A DNA stretch of 64,000 bases. Source: Thecamonas trahens ATCC 50062 (Eukaryota; Apusozoa; Apusomonadida; Apusomonadidae). The position numbers and the translations under genes were made by a program. The stretch's first letter is position 1; the number at the start of each line of letters is the position of its first letter. Below the pieces are notes generated by a model. It had not been told where the DNA came from. It made no database searches and saw only the letters and a list, made by a program, of their open reading frames with translations. The stretch covers positions 327,281 to 391,280 of the forward strand of contig NW_013657654.1 in NCBI RefSeq assembly GCF_000142905.1, in the 5' to 3' direction. Shown here in pieces: positions 1 to 10,524 of the stretch.

Positions 1-3000
1 GCCAAGCTTGCCGAGGCGCGAGCTGCGGATGAGGCTGAGCTTGCGGCGCTCCGTGCTGCGCTGGCCGAGAAGGAGGCTGCGCTTGACGCGCGCAAGACCG
101 AGGTTGAGGCCGAGCTCAAGGCTGCGCTTGCGGCTAGCGAGTCGGACAAGGCTGCGTTCAAGCAGGCGGTGTACAAGCAGCTTGCGGAAGAGCGTGCAGC
201 CGACAAGGCTGCGGCCGAGGCAGCAGCGGTTGCCCTTGCCGAGACTGAAAAGGCAATGTACGAGCGGGCGTCGGCACTGGCGGCAGAGGCCAAGGCTGCG
301 CGCGCCAAGGCCGAGGCTGACCGCCAGGCTGCACTTGCACGACTCGAGTCCGAGTTCGAAAAGCGGACGATGGAGCTCGACGCCGACCGCAACGCGTTTG
401 AGAGCGAGCTCCGCGAGAAGCAGGAGGCGTTCCGGGTTGAAATGGCCGAGGCGGCACGCAAGAAGGATGCCGAGCTTGCGGCAGCCAAGAAGGAGCTGTA
501 CGAGCGGGAGCAGCAGCTCGCGCTCGAGGCTGCACACCAGCGCGCCGACCTTGACCGCGCGTTTGAGGCCAAGGAGCGCGAGCTCCGTGGTGAACTTGTG
601 GCGCGCAAGCAGGAGCTCGAGATCGAGTCTGCGCGGCAGCGTGCCGAGATGGAGGATGCTGTCGAGGCTGCGCTTGCCCGCGAGCGTGAGGTCAAGGCCG
701 AGGCGGCCGCCAAGGTGGAAAAGATGGAGAACGCTCGGCTGCGGCAGGCTAAGGTTGATGCCGAGGAGCGGGCCAACTTTGAGCGGCAGCTGGTGGCCAA
801 GTATGAGACGCTTTCGGCGACGCTGCGCGAGAAGGCGGCGCAGAAGGAGCAAGAGGCCAAGCTCGCGGCCGAGCGTGCGGCGGCCGAGGCCCGGGCTCGG
901 ATGGACGAGCTCGAGCAGGCGTTTGCGCTGAAGGAGGAAGCACTCAACGACCGGCGTTCCGAGCTGGAGCAGGAGAAGCGCGCTTACGAGGCCGAGCTGC
1001 ACGCAGCACATAGGGCCAAGCTTGCCGATCTTGACGAGAAGGCACATCGTCTTGTCGCCGAGCAGGCGAAGTTTGAGAAGGAGGTCAACGCAAAGGCTGA
1101 TGCTCAGATTGCGGCGCGGAACGCCGAGCTCGAGGAGGCTGCAGAGGCAATGGAGACCAAGGCACGGCGGGCGCGGCAGGAGATAGAGGCACGCGAGCGT
1201 GCGGTGAGCACCAAGCTCGCCGAGGCTGAAGCGGCGCTGATGGCCAAGTACGAGGATAAGCTGCGCGAGGTGAAGAAGTTCTCTGCTGAGCGCGAGGGCA
1301 AGCTCGAGGAGCGTCAGGCCGCGTTCATGGCTGCGTTTGAGGAGACCAAGGCGCAGCAGTCCGCGGCGCTGGAGGCGCGCCGGAACGAGCTCTCGCAGCG
1401 TGAGGAGGCGATGCGAGCGAATGTTCAGGCGCAGCTCGACGCGCTTGCGGCCAAGCGGGCTGCAGACGAGGCCGAGCGATCTGCGTTTGTGGTCAAGATG
1501 CTCGAGGAGCGCAAGGACGCCGAGGCTGCGGCGAACGCGGCTGCGCTTGCTGCGGAGGCCAAGATGCAGGCCAACTTTGAGTCGCTGATGCGGCAGGTTG
1601 CGTCTGAGAAGGCGGCGAACGAGAGCAAGCTCCGTGAGGAGCGTGCAGCCGCTGCTGCCGAGAGTGATGCGCGGCGCGCCGAGGTCGAGGAACTGCGTCG
1701 CGAGATGTTGACCGAGGCTGCGGCCCGCGAGAGCGAGATGCGCGCCGAGATCGAGGCTGCGAAGCGTGCCGACGAGGCTGAGGCTGAGGCGAAGCGCAAG
1801 GAGCTTGCGCGTGCCGAGAAGGAGCTTTACCAGGAGTTCCTTGCGCGAGCTGAAGCGCATAAGAAGGAGGTGTACCGCGAAGCCCGCGAGTTCTTGGAGG
1901 CCAAGCGTCGCGAGCTGGCGACGACGACCGAGGAACAGCTCAAGGTTGTGGACGAGATCATGCGCGAGCGGACGGAGTACGAGGCCGAGGTCCAGGCTGC
2001 ACTTCACGAGCTGCGAATGACGAACCGCGAGTTGGAGGACAAGGTGAGCGTAATGATCAAGGAGAAGGAAGCAATGGCAACCCGGACGGTTGCGACCAAG
2101 GCGGCACATGCCAAGGAGATGCGCGACATGGAAGCAGCGGCGACCAAGGCACGCAACGAGCTCAAAGCCCAGTTTTCGTCTGAGATCAACGACAAGATGG
2201 CTGCAATTTCGCGGCTGACAACGGAGCTTGCTGATACGGAGCGGGCCAGTCGGCTTGAGCTGGAAAAGGCACGAAACGAGATCGAGGCTGAGATGAAGGC
2301 CGAGTACGAAGGCGTGCAGAAGAAGCAGGAGGCTGCGATTCTCGCGCTTGCCGAGGACGCGCGGCAGAAGGCACGTGAGGAGGCGATCGAGCAGCGGGCC
2401 GAGTGGGAGCAGGAGCTCCACGAGCACTACTCGCGTGCGCAGGCCGAGGCGGAGCGGCGGTGGCAGGGCGAGTACGACAAGCTTGTGCGGACAGAGAAGG
2501 AGAAGCTCCGCGAGATGCGGGACGAGCTGAACCGGACGGCACAGGCTAACGTGCAGCGGGTGCTAGGCCAGTGGCGCGAGGCTGAGGAGAAGGCGAGCAA
2601 GGAGCGGCTGCAGTTTGAGAAGGAAATTCAGGCCAAGTACGAGTCTGTGATGGCAGACTACTCTGCCAAGATTGCGCGGTTGGAGCGCGAGAAGGAGGCG
2701 ATCGAGGCGCACAAGTGGGAGGCGCTCGAGGCGGCGTCCAAGGAGCGCGACGCGTACGAGGCTGAGCAGCGGGCCAAGTTTGAGGCTGCTGCGGAGGAGC
2801 AGCGACGGTCGTTTGTGCAGGCAAAGCAAGAGCTGGAGCGGCACTACCGGACGGAGATGGAGGACCGCGACTCGCGGCTGCTCGACGCGGCCAAACAGGA
2901 CCAGGCGGACCGGGCCAAGTACGAGGAGCAGCTACGGGCCAAGTTCCAGGTTGTGGTTGAGCAGAGTCAGGCCGAGCTCAAGGCGCAGCAGGAGCGGTGG

Positions 3001-4326
3001 CTCAAGCGCGACATGGAGGAGATGGAGCGGCGGGCCGGGATGGAGATGGAGCGGATGCGGATGCTTGCCGAGATGGAGGACAAGGCGGAGACGGAGGCGC
3101 GGATGCGGTATGCGACGCTCATGTCCGAGCTGGAATCGTCGTGGCGGGCCGAGGCAGCGAGCCGTGAGGCCAAAATCGAGGCACGGCTGACGGCGCACTA
3201 CGACGAGCTTCTGCGGGCCAAGAGCGAGCAGCTCGAGCTTGCGCTTGCGGTCAACTCTGAGCTTGAGGAGAACGAGAAGACGCGCTGGGCCGATGCGCTC
3301 GAGGAGCTGAAGCGGAAGCATCTCAACACCATGTCGAGCTACGAGGAGAAGCTTCGCGCCAAGTATGAGGCGATGATGGAGCAGTACGACAAGCTGTACC
3401 ACAAGCAGGTTGCCGACGTCGAGGCTAAGTCACTGTCTGTGGCGTCGGATGCCAACGCGTCTGCGCGTGCATCGCAGGCGCAGCTGCGTAAGTTCAAGAT
3501 TGCGTTTGGCAAGTGGAAGTTTGACTACCAGCTCGAGCTGCAGAGCAAGTACGAGAAGGTCATTTCGGAGCTGCAGGACCGGTACCTTCACGAGGTCGAG
3601 GCGCGTGCGCACGAGGCGTCGTCGTTCCAAGAGGCGGCGAATCTGTCGTCGCTTGCGGCGTCGGAGCGGTCGCTCGGCGTGAGCCGGTCTGCGGCGGCGT
3701 CAATGGCGGCGTCCAAGGAGGCAGCGTCGCACGCGGAGAGCGCGTCTGCAGAACTTGTGCAGCTGAAGAACCGGGTGCGCGAGCTGTGGAAGGCGCTCGA
3801 CGAGGATGTCGAGGTGCAGAACGGGTTCCTCGCCCGGGCGACCGAGATTGCACCGGACGTGCACGGGCTTGTGCGGCTGTACTCGCGCGAGGCGAACAAG
3901 CTGTCCGGCAAGCTGCCTCTTGTGCAAAAGGCGGCGCGGCGTGAGTTCCTGAGGTACCGGCTGTCAGCGTCGTCGGGCGGACCTGCAGACCGCGGGATGG
4001 TCGACGAGATGCAGCAGCTGACGGCAGAGCTCTCACGCGAGGTTGCCGGGTGGGAGCGCGAGTGGAACGAGACGTTTGCGTACCGTGGCGAGCCATACGT
4101 GCAGCGGATGCGTAACGAGTCTGCCGGAGGCGAGGTGCCGGTGCGCGAGTCTGCTGTCCGGAGCCACGGGACAGTTAGTGGCGTGGGGACGTCTGTGAGC
4201 GGGGCGGCAGGACGGTCGCCGCTCAAGACGCCCAAGTACCAGTCGCCGTACGTCCGGCGGGCACAGGGGAGCGATGCGGCTCGCGGAGGCGGCGAGGCAC
4301 TGCGATTCGAGGATCTGCGGCGCTGA
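1..4326 (+). CDS. long coiled-coil protein, 5' end outside window
   Basis: Frame 1 is open from the first base to TGA at 4324-4326 (about 1,441 residues), so the start lies upstream. Nearly all of the first 1,200 residues are Ala/Glu/Lys/Arg heptad-like sequence with no helix breakers, a very long coiled-coil rod. Segments such as KYE.LRA and AKYEAMMEQYDKLY recur. After a Ser/Ala linker (about 3600-3740) comes a short, differently composed tail (about 3760-4110), helical and Trp-containing (VRELWKALDE, WEREWNETFAYRG), then a Ser/Gly/Arg-rich end. It resembles cytoskeletal or basal-body rod proteins in composition only, and no specific family is recognised. The last exon converges on the MoaC-like gene, with 27 bases between the two stops. 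Confidence 0.85.
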   Translation, partial: AKLAEARAADEAELAALRAALAEKEAALDARKTEVEAELKAALAASESDKAAFKQAVYKQLAEERAADKAAAEAAAVALAETEKAMYERASALAAEAKAARAKAEADRQAALARLESEFEKRTMELDADRNAFESELREKQEAFRVEMAEAARKKDAELAAAKKELYEREQQLALEAAHQRADLDRAFEAKERELRGELVARKQELEIESARQRAEMEDAVEAALAREREVKAEAAAKVEKMENARLRQAKVDAEERANFERQLVAKYETLSATLREKAAQKEQEAKLAAERAAAEARARMDELEQAFALKEEALNDRRSELEQEKRAYEAELHAAHRAKLADLDEKAHRLVAEQAKFEKEVNAKADAQIAARNAELEEAAEAMETKARRARQEIEARERAVSTKLAEAEAALMAKYEDKLREVKKFSAEREGKLEERQAAFMAAFEETKAQQSAALEARRNELSQREEAMRANVQAQLDALAAKRAADEAERSAFVVKMLEERKDAEAAANAAALAAEAKMQANFESLMRQVASEKAANESKLREERAAAAAESDARRAEVEELRREMLTEAAARESEMRAEIEAAKRADEAEAEAKRKELARAEKELYQEFLARAEAHKKEVYREAREFLEAKRRELATTTEEQLKVVDEIMRERTEYEAEVQAALHELRMTNRELEDKVSVMIKEKEAMATRTVATKAAHAKEMRDMEAAATKARNELKAQFSSEINDKMAAISRLTTELADTERASRLELEKARNEIEAEMKAEYEGVQKKQEAAILALAEDARQKAREEAIEQRAEWEQELHEHYSRAQAEAERRWQGEYDKLVRTEKEKLREMRDELNRTAQANVQRVLGQWREAEEKASKERLQFEKEIQAKYESVMADYSAKIARLEREKEAIEAHKWEALEAASKERDAYEAEQRAKFEAAAEEQRRSFVQAKQELERHYRTEMEDRDSRLLDAAKQDQADRAKYEEQLRAKFQVVVEQSQAELKAQQERWLKRDMEEMERRAGMEMERMRMLAEMEDKAETEARMRYATLMSELESSWRAEAASREAKIEARLTAHYDELLRAKSEQLELALAVNSELEENEKTRWADALEELKRKHLNTMSSYEEKLRAKYEAMMEQYDKLYHKQVADVEAKSLSVASDANASARASQAQLRKFKIAFGKWKFDYQLELQSKYEKVISELQDRYLHEVEARAHEASSFQEAANLSSLAASERSLGVSRSAAASMAASKEAASHAESASAELVQLKNRVRELWKALDEDVEVQNGFLARATEIAPDVHGLVRLYSREANKLSGKLPLVQKAARREFLRYRLSASSGGPADRGMVDEMQQLTAELSREVAGWEREWNETFAYRGEPYVQRMRNESAGGEVPVRESAVRSHGTVSGVGTSVSGAAGRSPLKTPKYQSPYVRRAQGSDAARGGGEALRFEDLRR

Positions 4327-4353
4327 CGCGCTTTTGGTGTTTGTAAACAGCAG

Positions 4354-5046
4354 TTAGATGCAAGCTGGAGCACGATAGGCGCCAGACTTGCCGCCGTCTT
4401 TGGCGAGGAGGCGGGTGTCTGCGATGACAATGTCGTGGGAGAGAGCCTTGGTCATGTCGTAGACGGTGAGCGCAGCGGCAGATGCACCGGTGAGTGCCTC
4501 CATCTCGACGCCTGTCTTCCCATCTACACGGACAGTGCAGACGATGCGGAGCGCCGAGGCCGGGACGTCGATGCCGATGTCGAGCTCGACGCCCGTGATG
4601 GGGAGAGGGTGGCACATGGGAATGAGATCCGAAGTCCGCTTAACAGCCATGGTACCGGCAATGACAGCAGTAGCAAAGACAGGTCCCTTGGAGAGGGGGC
4701 CAGTGGCGTGATCGTTGTCAGCAGCTGGTTGATCAAGGTTATGATGCGGAGTGTTTGCGAGCAGGGGATTGCGCTTGGGATCGAGGACCGAGTGCGAGAG
4801 AACAGCGTCTGGCTCCATCTCCACCAGAGTCCGAGTCAGATGAGCAGGAAGGAAGACAATGGAATGTGCCGATGCCGACCTTGCCGTCGACTTCTTTCCT
4901 CCCACTTCGACCATGGACGGGAGCGAGGGGTTAGTGGGCGAGATGTGCGAGAGGGAGGAGGAGGAGGAGGAGGAGGAGGAGGAGGATGCGGATGCGGAGA
5001 CGGGACAACTCATGCGATGAAGGATACGGAGGGTGCGGGATAGCAT
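4354..5046 (-). CDS. moaC: MoaC-type cyclic pyranopterin monophosphate synthase (MOCS1B-like)
   Basis: MoaC converts the GTP-derived MoaA product into cyclic pyranopterin monophosphate, the first intermediate of molybdenum cofactor synthesis. The 230-residue protein carries the family hallmarks in order: VEVGGKKSTARSA, KGPVFATAVIAGTMAVKRTSDLIP (nucleotides near 4690-4620), the CHPLPI motif, GVEMEALTGASAAALTVYDMTKA and DTRLLAKDGGKSG. ATG at 5046-5044 was chosen because it is the last upstream Met before the assembly gap. It gives a basic then Ser-rich leader of about 48 residues before the conserved VEVGGK, compatible with mitochondrial import, where eukaryotic MOCS1 works. An in-frame Met directly precedes VEVGGK and is an alternative start. 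In animals MoaC is fused to MoaA as MOCS1; here it looks separate, but the gap could hide upstream exons. Confidence 0.88.
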   Translation of the reverse strand: MLSRTLRILHRMSCPVSASASSSSSSSSSSSLSHISPTNPSLPSMVEVGGKKSTARSASAHSIVFLPAHLTRTLVEMEPDAVLSHSVLDPKRNPLLANTPHHNLDQPAADNDHATGPLSKGPVFATAVIAGTMAVKRTSDLIPMCHPLPITGVELDIGIDVPASALRIVCTVRVDGKTGVEMEALTGASAAALTVYDMTKALSHDIVIADTRLLAKDGGKSGAYRAPACI

Positions 5047-5131
5047 AGTGGGTGTAGGTGTGTGGGGTGTGGGGTGTGTGTGTGGGGTGGGGGGGGAGGG
5101 GACAGTCGAGGTGGGTAGGGAAAGGGGGGGA

Positions 5132-5231
5132 NNNNNNNNNNNNNNNNNNNNNNNNNNNNNNNNNNNNNNNNNNNNNNNNNNNNNNNNNNNNNNNNNNNNN
5201 NNNNNNNNNNNNNNNNNNNNNNNNNNNNNNN
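5132..5231. other. assembly gap of 100 N
   Basis: Exactly 100 undetermined bases, the conventional length for a gap of unknown size. The flanks (about 5070-5131 and 5232-5305) are G-rich low-complexity sequence, which explains the break. Translations running through it are not meaningful. Confidence 0.98.
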
Positions 5232-5526
5232 GGAGGGGGAGGAGAGGGGAGGAGGAGGAAGGGAAGGGAAGGGGGAGGAGGGGAGGGAGGGGGAGGGGGG
5301 GGAGCATGGACAATGGACAATATCATGTCATATCCTCCTGATGTGCGATGGGATGATGTTGTGATGGTGGTGATGATGCCCTGGTTGCGGGCTTTGCTCC
5401 TGCCCGTCTCCAAGTCGCCCCCCCCTCCTCTTCCCCTCCTCCTTCCCCTCCCCTCCCCTCCCCCTCCCCCTCCCCCTCCCCCTCCCCCTCCCCCCTCCCT
5501 CCCACCCACCACTTGTCTGTGCGAGA
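5232..5526. repeat. low-complexity G-rich then C-rich promoter region between divergent genes
   Basis: Between the MoaC-like gene (-) and SF3B6 (+). On the plus strand G/A-rich tracts (5232-5305) face the minus-strand gene and C/T-rich tracts (5417-5505) precede the SF3B6 ATG. Both genes therefore see pyrimidine-rich sequence on their coding strand just upstream. No TATA-like element was evident. Confidence 0.6.
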
Positions 5527-6300
5527 ATGGCCATGAGTGAGAAGCGCATTCTGTTTGTGAGGTATGTTCACCATGTGTTGTGTGCGTATGTGGTGGATGG
5601 GTTTGGCGTGGGTAGGGGTGGGTGGGTGGGTAGGGGTGGGTGGGTGGGGCGTGGTCGACTCACTCTGGCGGGGCGCGCGCGCTGTTGTTGGCTGTTGGCT
5701 GTTGGTTGTTGGTGGCTGCTGGGATCGGGGGCTTTTGGCTGATGGTGGCTGTTGGCTGTTGGCTGTTGGCTGTTGGCTGTTGGTTGTTGGTTGTTGGTTG
5801 TTGGTGGCTGCTGGGATCGGGGGCTGTTGGCTGATGGTGGATGTGGTCTGGCGTCGGGTGGGCTGTGATCTGGCGTCGGGTGGGCTGATGGTGGCTGTGA
5901 TCTGGTACTGGGTGGACTGACTGCTACTCATTGCTGGTGTGAATTGATGACCGGCTGTTGATGTGTTTACAGAAACCTGCCGTTCAGCATCTCGCCCGAG
6001 GAGCTGTACGAGACGTTTGGCCAATTCGGTACGGTCCGTCAGATCCGGGTGGGCAACGAGCAGGCGACGCGCGGACAGGGGTATGTGGTGTACAACGACG
6101 AGTCTGTGGCTGCCGCCGCACTCTCAGTGCTCAACGGGTTCCGGGTCGGCGGACGATACATTGTGGTCTCGTATTTTGCGCCGCAACTCGCGCAGCGCAA
6201 GCCAATGACCCAGGACGAGCTGCAGAAGCGCCGCGAGGAGCTGGAGGCGCTGAAGGAAAAGTACGGGCTGGACGACGAGGGCAACGCGCTCGACGAGTGA
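5527..6300 (+). CDS. SF3B6: SF3B6 (p14), U2 snRNP SF3b subunit; two exons
   Basis: SF3B6 contacts the branch-site adenosine within the SF3b complex. Exon 1 is 5527-5561 and exon 2 is 5973-6300, joined through an AG|A arginine codon to give 120 residues. The join restores a continuous RRM: RNP2 as ILFVRNLPF, RNP1 as RGQGYVVY, preceded by RQIRVGN as in human p14, and a C-terminal helix ending KEKYGLDDEG that matches the human LLKEKYGI tail. The N-terminus (MAMSEKRI) is shorter than in animals, so a small upstream extension cannot be excluded. It converges on SPB1, with 32 bases between stops. Confidence 0.93.
5562..5972 (+). other. GT-AG intron of SF3B6 with TGTTGGC tandem repeats
   Basis: Donor GTATGT at 5562, acceptor tttacag ending at 5972, 411 bases. 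The middle (about 5689-5830) is a degenerate array of the heptamer tgttggc/tgttggt, in two blocks separated by similar 'ctgctgggatcgggggct' sequence. Frames through it give Trp/Gly/Val-rich nonsense that should not be annotated. Confidence 0.9.
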
Positions 6301-6332
6301 GGGCGGTCCGGTCGGCCGGTCCATTGCTACGT

Positions 6333-9300
6333 TTACCGGCGGCGGTGGCGAGCACGTTTGGTGCGGACCTTCTTGGAGGTGCGGCGACCCAGGTCGGCCT
6401 TGAGCCGACGGTCGACCATGCGGTAGGAGCGAGTGACCGACTTGCCGCCACGGGCCTCGGCGCGCTTGCCGATGACGAGGCGGCGCTTGGGCTTGTCGAC
6501 AGCCTTGTTTCCGGCACGGTAGAGGCGCTCGATCATGCGCGCGCGCGAGGTGGCGGAGAGGTCGGTGTCGTTGGCGATGGCGGTGACCTGGCGCTTCATC
6601 TTCTCGAGCTTGATGACGGCGCGCATCTTCTTGCGGGCCTTGGCCTCGGCGACGCGCTTGATGGGCCGGGCGTTGACGGCCTTGTGCAGGTGCTTGAGCT
6701 CGGCCACCATCTCCTTGGTGATGGGCAGCGAGGGCTGGTTGTTTTCGGCGAGGTAGTCCTCGTACCAGGACGGCAGGTTGTCCTCGTTGTGGGCCCGCCG
6801 GTTGTACGACTTGTCGATGAGCGACTCGCGACGCTTGCGGGCGGCCATCTCCTTGGCCAGCGCAAGGTACTCGGCCTTGTCGTCCGAGTCTGAGAACGAC
6901 ATCGGGTCCTGCGGGACGACCTCAAACTCTGTCACCCCGTCGGACTCGGACTCGGGCTCATCAGACGACGAGTCATCGCCAGACGAACCGAGCACGATGC
7001 GGCGCGGGTCGTGGCGCTCGGGCTCGCGCTTGCGCTTGCGCGACGGCTCGGCAGCAGCAGAAGCAGCCGTAGCCACCGGCGCACGCTCGCCCGAGCGTCC
7101 GAGCGGCGCAGCCGCGGGCGGCACGCCGCGCATCTCGGCAACAACCTTGTCGGCGTCATCGTCAACCTCGAGGCCCTGGAACAAATCGGAAGAAAAGACA
7201 TCGTTAGGGTTGGCAAGGCCGGAGCGGCCGGTAATGAGCGTGTTGGCATCGGCGGCGACAGCAGCGGCAGCGGCGCGGCGCTTTTGCAACTCGGCAAAGA
7301 ACTTGGCGTCGGACGACTCGGACGAGTCGTCGTCAGACGATTCGTCGGCGTCGTCATCGGCATCGTCGTTGGACGAGTCGTCGTCGTCCGAGGAGGAGAG
7401 GATGTTGCGGTCGACGTTGGGGCGGAGGGCCGCGATGGCCTCGGCCTCCTCGGTCAGGCCCATCTCACGGGCCTTAAGGTCCATGTACAGCTCGGTGGAG
7501 ATGCCGAGCTGGCGGACACGCTTGATCTTCTTACCGACGCGGACGCGAGGCGTGGCGCGCTGCTCGCGCTCGACCTTGTCGGCGTGATACGCCTCGAGGT
7601 CGGCCTCGACCTGAGTGTCGTAGTCGAGGCCCTCGAGCGGCTCGGTAGCGCCGGGTGGCGCCTCGGTGTCGTTGCGGACGCCCTTAGGCAGGTAAACGTC
7701 GGCAACCTCCTCGTCGTCGACGGCAGCGAGCGCGGCGTCACTGTCGCCGATGATGGCGTTGACGTCCGTCTGCGTTGGCATCGTTTCGAGCGAGAAGAGC
7801 GAGGCCTCAGCCGGTGTCTCAATCACATCGCCGGCCGGCATGGCGAGCGTCAAGTGCTGGCGATACTTGGCGAGACGGGACCGCGTCTTGCGCTTCTTGC
7901 GCTTCTCGATGGCGCGCATGCGCTCCTTGAACCGCTCCATCTCGACGGCGAGTACGTCCTCGTCGGCGTTGGCCAGCTCGGCAAGGCTCAGATCGGTCGT
8001 CGTCACCTCGACCTCTTCGGTCTCGGGCTTGGCGTCAAGGCCCATAAAGGCGCGCATCGACTTGCGCCAGCGGAGAACGCGCTTAAAGTCGCTCTTGGAG
8101 AGAACGCGGAGGTCGGCGACGCACGCGAGGATCTCGTCGGTCGTCTTCGGGTGGTTGATGTAAACCTTGGACTCGGCGTCGGTCGTCGTCAGCTTGTTGT
8201 TCTCGGCGAGGACAGTCATCGGGTTGAGCGAGTCGACAAAGAACGCCAGCGGCACTTCCTTGTACAGAAGCGACCCGACATCGTCGGCATAGCCAGTCCG
8301 GTGGCGCTTCTGCTTGTTGTTGAAAATGTCCGGGACGGTGGCGTTGGGCGCAACGTCGGCAAAGATCGACGAGGCCTCAAACATCCGCGGATCGATCGAG
8401 TCAGGCGCCTTGAAGTCCTGGCAGACGACGAAGATCTCGGCAGAGACGCCACGTGACGACGGCGGCTTGGTCGCGTCGACCTTGTTGAACAGCTGCTGGA
8501 AGACCCAGATGAGGGCATTGTAGTCCTTGGAGCGGAAGACCTTGGTCACAAACGTGCCGCCGCGGGTGAGAAACTCGGACGCCAGCTTGCACGACTCGAG
8601 GACTAGGCACGCCTGCGAGTACGCGTCGTGCGTCCAGTCCTTACCCATGTTCGGCGCACCATCATGCAGGAACACGTCGGCCTTCCAGCCCTTGAGGAAA
8701 CCTGCAATCTCCTTGCGGCACCGCGGCGTGGTGATGTCCGCAACAAGTGTCGTCACGCCCTTGATCGGCTGGATCGGGTCGAGATCAATGCCCATCACCA
8801 GCGAGCTCATCGGCATGTACTTGGTCGCCACCTGGAGCCATCCGCCGGGCGCAGCACACAGATCAATGCACACCCGCGCTGACGAGAGGAACTCATACTT
8901 CTTGTTCAGCTGGATCAGCTTGTATGCCGCACGCGAGCGGTATCCTTGTTCCTTGGCCAAGTGGTAGTATGTGGAGACGTCAACGGCGAAGAGTCAATAG
9001 GAAGCGCACAGGAAGGAAGAGTGAGAGATAACGATGCAGAGATCGGGCGAGATAAAACGATGCAGAGATCGGGCGAGATAAAGCGATGCAGAGATCGGGC
9101 GAGATAAAACGATGCAGAGATCGGGCGAGATAAAACGATGCAGAGATCGGGCGAGATAAAGCGATGCAGAGATCGGGCGAGATAAAACGATGCAGAGATC
9201 GGGCGAGATAAAACGATGCAGAGATCGGGCGAGGCAACAAAGACAAATGGGGAATACAAAAGGATGCAGAGATCGGGCGAGGCAACAAAGACAAATGGGG

Positions 9301-10025
9301 AATACAAAAGGGACGCAAATGAGTGGGCCTATGCGAGAGAGGGGAAGATTGCGGAGGAGACTGCCGGACAGGGGGACCATAACAAGGACCTTGACCGACG
9401 ACGAGTGCATGAGCACGTGCATTAACAAACAAGTTGGAAACAAAGATAGTACACCCATATAGGATGCGATTGGTGATGTGGTTGGACGGGCAAGTGCCCG
9501 CATGCGCCCATGCCTGGGGGGAATGGGCCTCCCCTGGCTTCCCCCCGGAGGATGGATGGCAGGATGATGACAAGCCGAACCGACTGGAGGGGAAGGGGGG
9601 GGGGGGCAGGAGGGGGTGGGGGACGGAGGGGATAAGGGGAAGAGAGGGAAGAGAGGGGGGTAGGGTATGATCTCAGAGTCGTTCCACAGACAGAGAACAT
9701 GGTTATGCACAGACATCCTTCCTTTCTCGTATCTCTATGGCTGTACAGCACGCCACTCATCCATGGACGGCGAGTAGCCAACATGCTCCCCAACCCCCAG
9801 ACTCCAAAGATTAATTCATCAAGAGTCAATCATTGGCTGGGGGAGGTGGGGGGGACACTGCCAGCTGCACCCTTCCATGGATGGGCTTGCCATTCAACGA
9901 TCGGGATGCGGGAAAGGGAAGGGAATCACAGGGGTGAGGAAGGGGGGAGAGAGGATGGGGAAGCTTAGTGCGACTGGATATTTGTCAAGGCGGCCTTTTC
10001 CCTTCTTCTGCTTCTTCGAAGGCAT
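6333..10025 (-). CDS. SPB1: SPB1/FTSJ3 rRNA 2'-O-methyltransferase, two exons
   Basis: Spb1 is the nucleolar AdoMet-dependent 2'-O-methyltransferase of 60S ribosome assembly. Exon 1 is 10025-9982 (MPSKKQKKGKGRLDK) and exon 2 is 8970-6333; joined they give 893 residues and recreate the conserved GRLDKYYHLAKEQGYRSRAA run. Near the N-terminus are the SAM motif DLCAAPGGW and the FtsJ catalytic K-D-K-E set (AAYKL, HDGAPN, TFVTKVF, VSAEIF). A middle region is acidic and Ser-rich (SSDDDDSSNDD). The Spb1_C domain follows (NLPSWYEDYL, PITKEMVAELK, KAVNARPIKRVAEAKARKK) with a basic tail. Codon 8960-8958 is TTG (Leu), not a start, so an ORF beginning there is not a complete gene. Confidence 0.93.
8971..9981 (-). 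other. putative U12-type AT-AC intron in SPB1
   Basis: On the minus strand exon 1 ends GACAA and the intron starts ATATCCAGTC. It ends ccgttgacgtctccAC before exon 2 ATACTACCACTTGG. This is the placement with recognised terminal dinucleotides (AT...AC) that restores the conserved DKYYHLAKEQGY peptide. The start resembles the U12 5' site ATATCCTT, and TTGAC lies about 9 bases before the 3' end, like a U12 branch site. No GT-AG choice keeps the conserved residues. Length is 1,011 bases. It contains the 26-base minisatellite and a G-run (9597-9606). Confidence 0.72.
9032..9310. repeat. 26-base minisatellite grading into a 48-base repeat
   Basis: Seven near-perfect 26-base units (9032-9213), each starting cgatgcagagatcgggcgag followed by ataaaa or ataaag. 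The last base of successive units runs a,g,a,a,g,a,a. From 9214 the same core continues into a longer unit with gcaacaaagacaaatgggga, present twice to about 9310. It lies wholly inside the SPB1 intron. Confidence 0.95.
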
Positions 10026-10524
10026 GGTGAGCGGGGAGTGAGGTCTACCCAGTTGAGTCGCCAACACCGCCTCGAGTTGGTCGGCCAGTCGGTCGGTCGG
10101 CTTACCCTGTCCCTCCTCCTCTGACCAAGTCGACTCCATCATGCTCGACAATCGGCCGATAATATTCATTATCCCGTTCCTTTCCGTCCGATTGGATGTT
10201 GTGGCGGACGAGTCGCCGCCATGGTGCGAGGCTGTAGCATCGGCTTGATAACGGAGGAGCTGCGCAACACTGTGACGGTCGCAGCAAGTGTCGGGTCCGA
10301 GGTCGCGTCTGCAAGAGAGCCCGGGCAAACGTCTTCCTATCTATCCCCATCCTCAAATCGCCGCATAGTACGACCATTCAGCCGCTGATACGCGCGGGTC
10401 CGATCCACATGTCACTGTGGTGCTATGTCTGGTTGCCGCGGCGAAGCTTCCATTTGGCGAGGTCATCGCTGTCGGCCACGCGTCATTGCTGTTGCAACGC
10501 CGAGCACTCGTCTCCACCATTATC
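10026..10524. promoter_or_regulatory. divergent intergenic region, SPB1 / unknown gene
   Basis: About 500 bases between the SPB1 start (-) and the next plus-strand start. It must hold both promoters. Mixed-composition sequence with no recognised element or repeat. The frame of the plus gene stays open upstream to 10417, but only a GTG occurs there. Confidence 0.45.

Noticed and set aside
169-4100. Many long antisense and shifted frames over the coiled-coil gene
   Set aside because: Arg/Pro/Ser-rich shadows of a GC-rich repetitive coding strand, with no domain content.
4931-5540. Frames translated through the N gap and G/C runs
   Set aside because: They consist of undetermined bases and homopolymer tracts.
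5564-5920. Trp/Gly/Val-rich frames inside the SF3B6 intron
   Set aside because: Translation of a TGTTGGC tandem repeat between clear splice sites.
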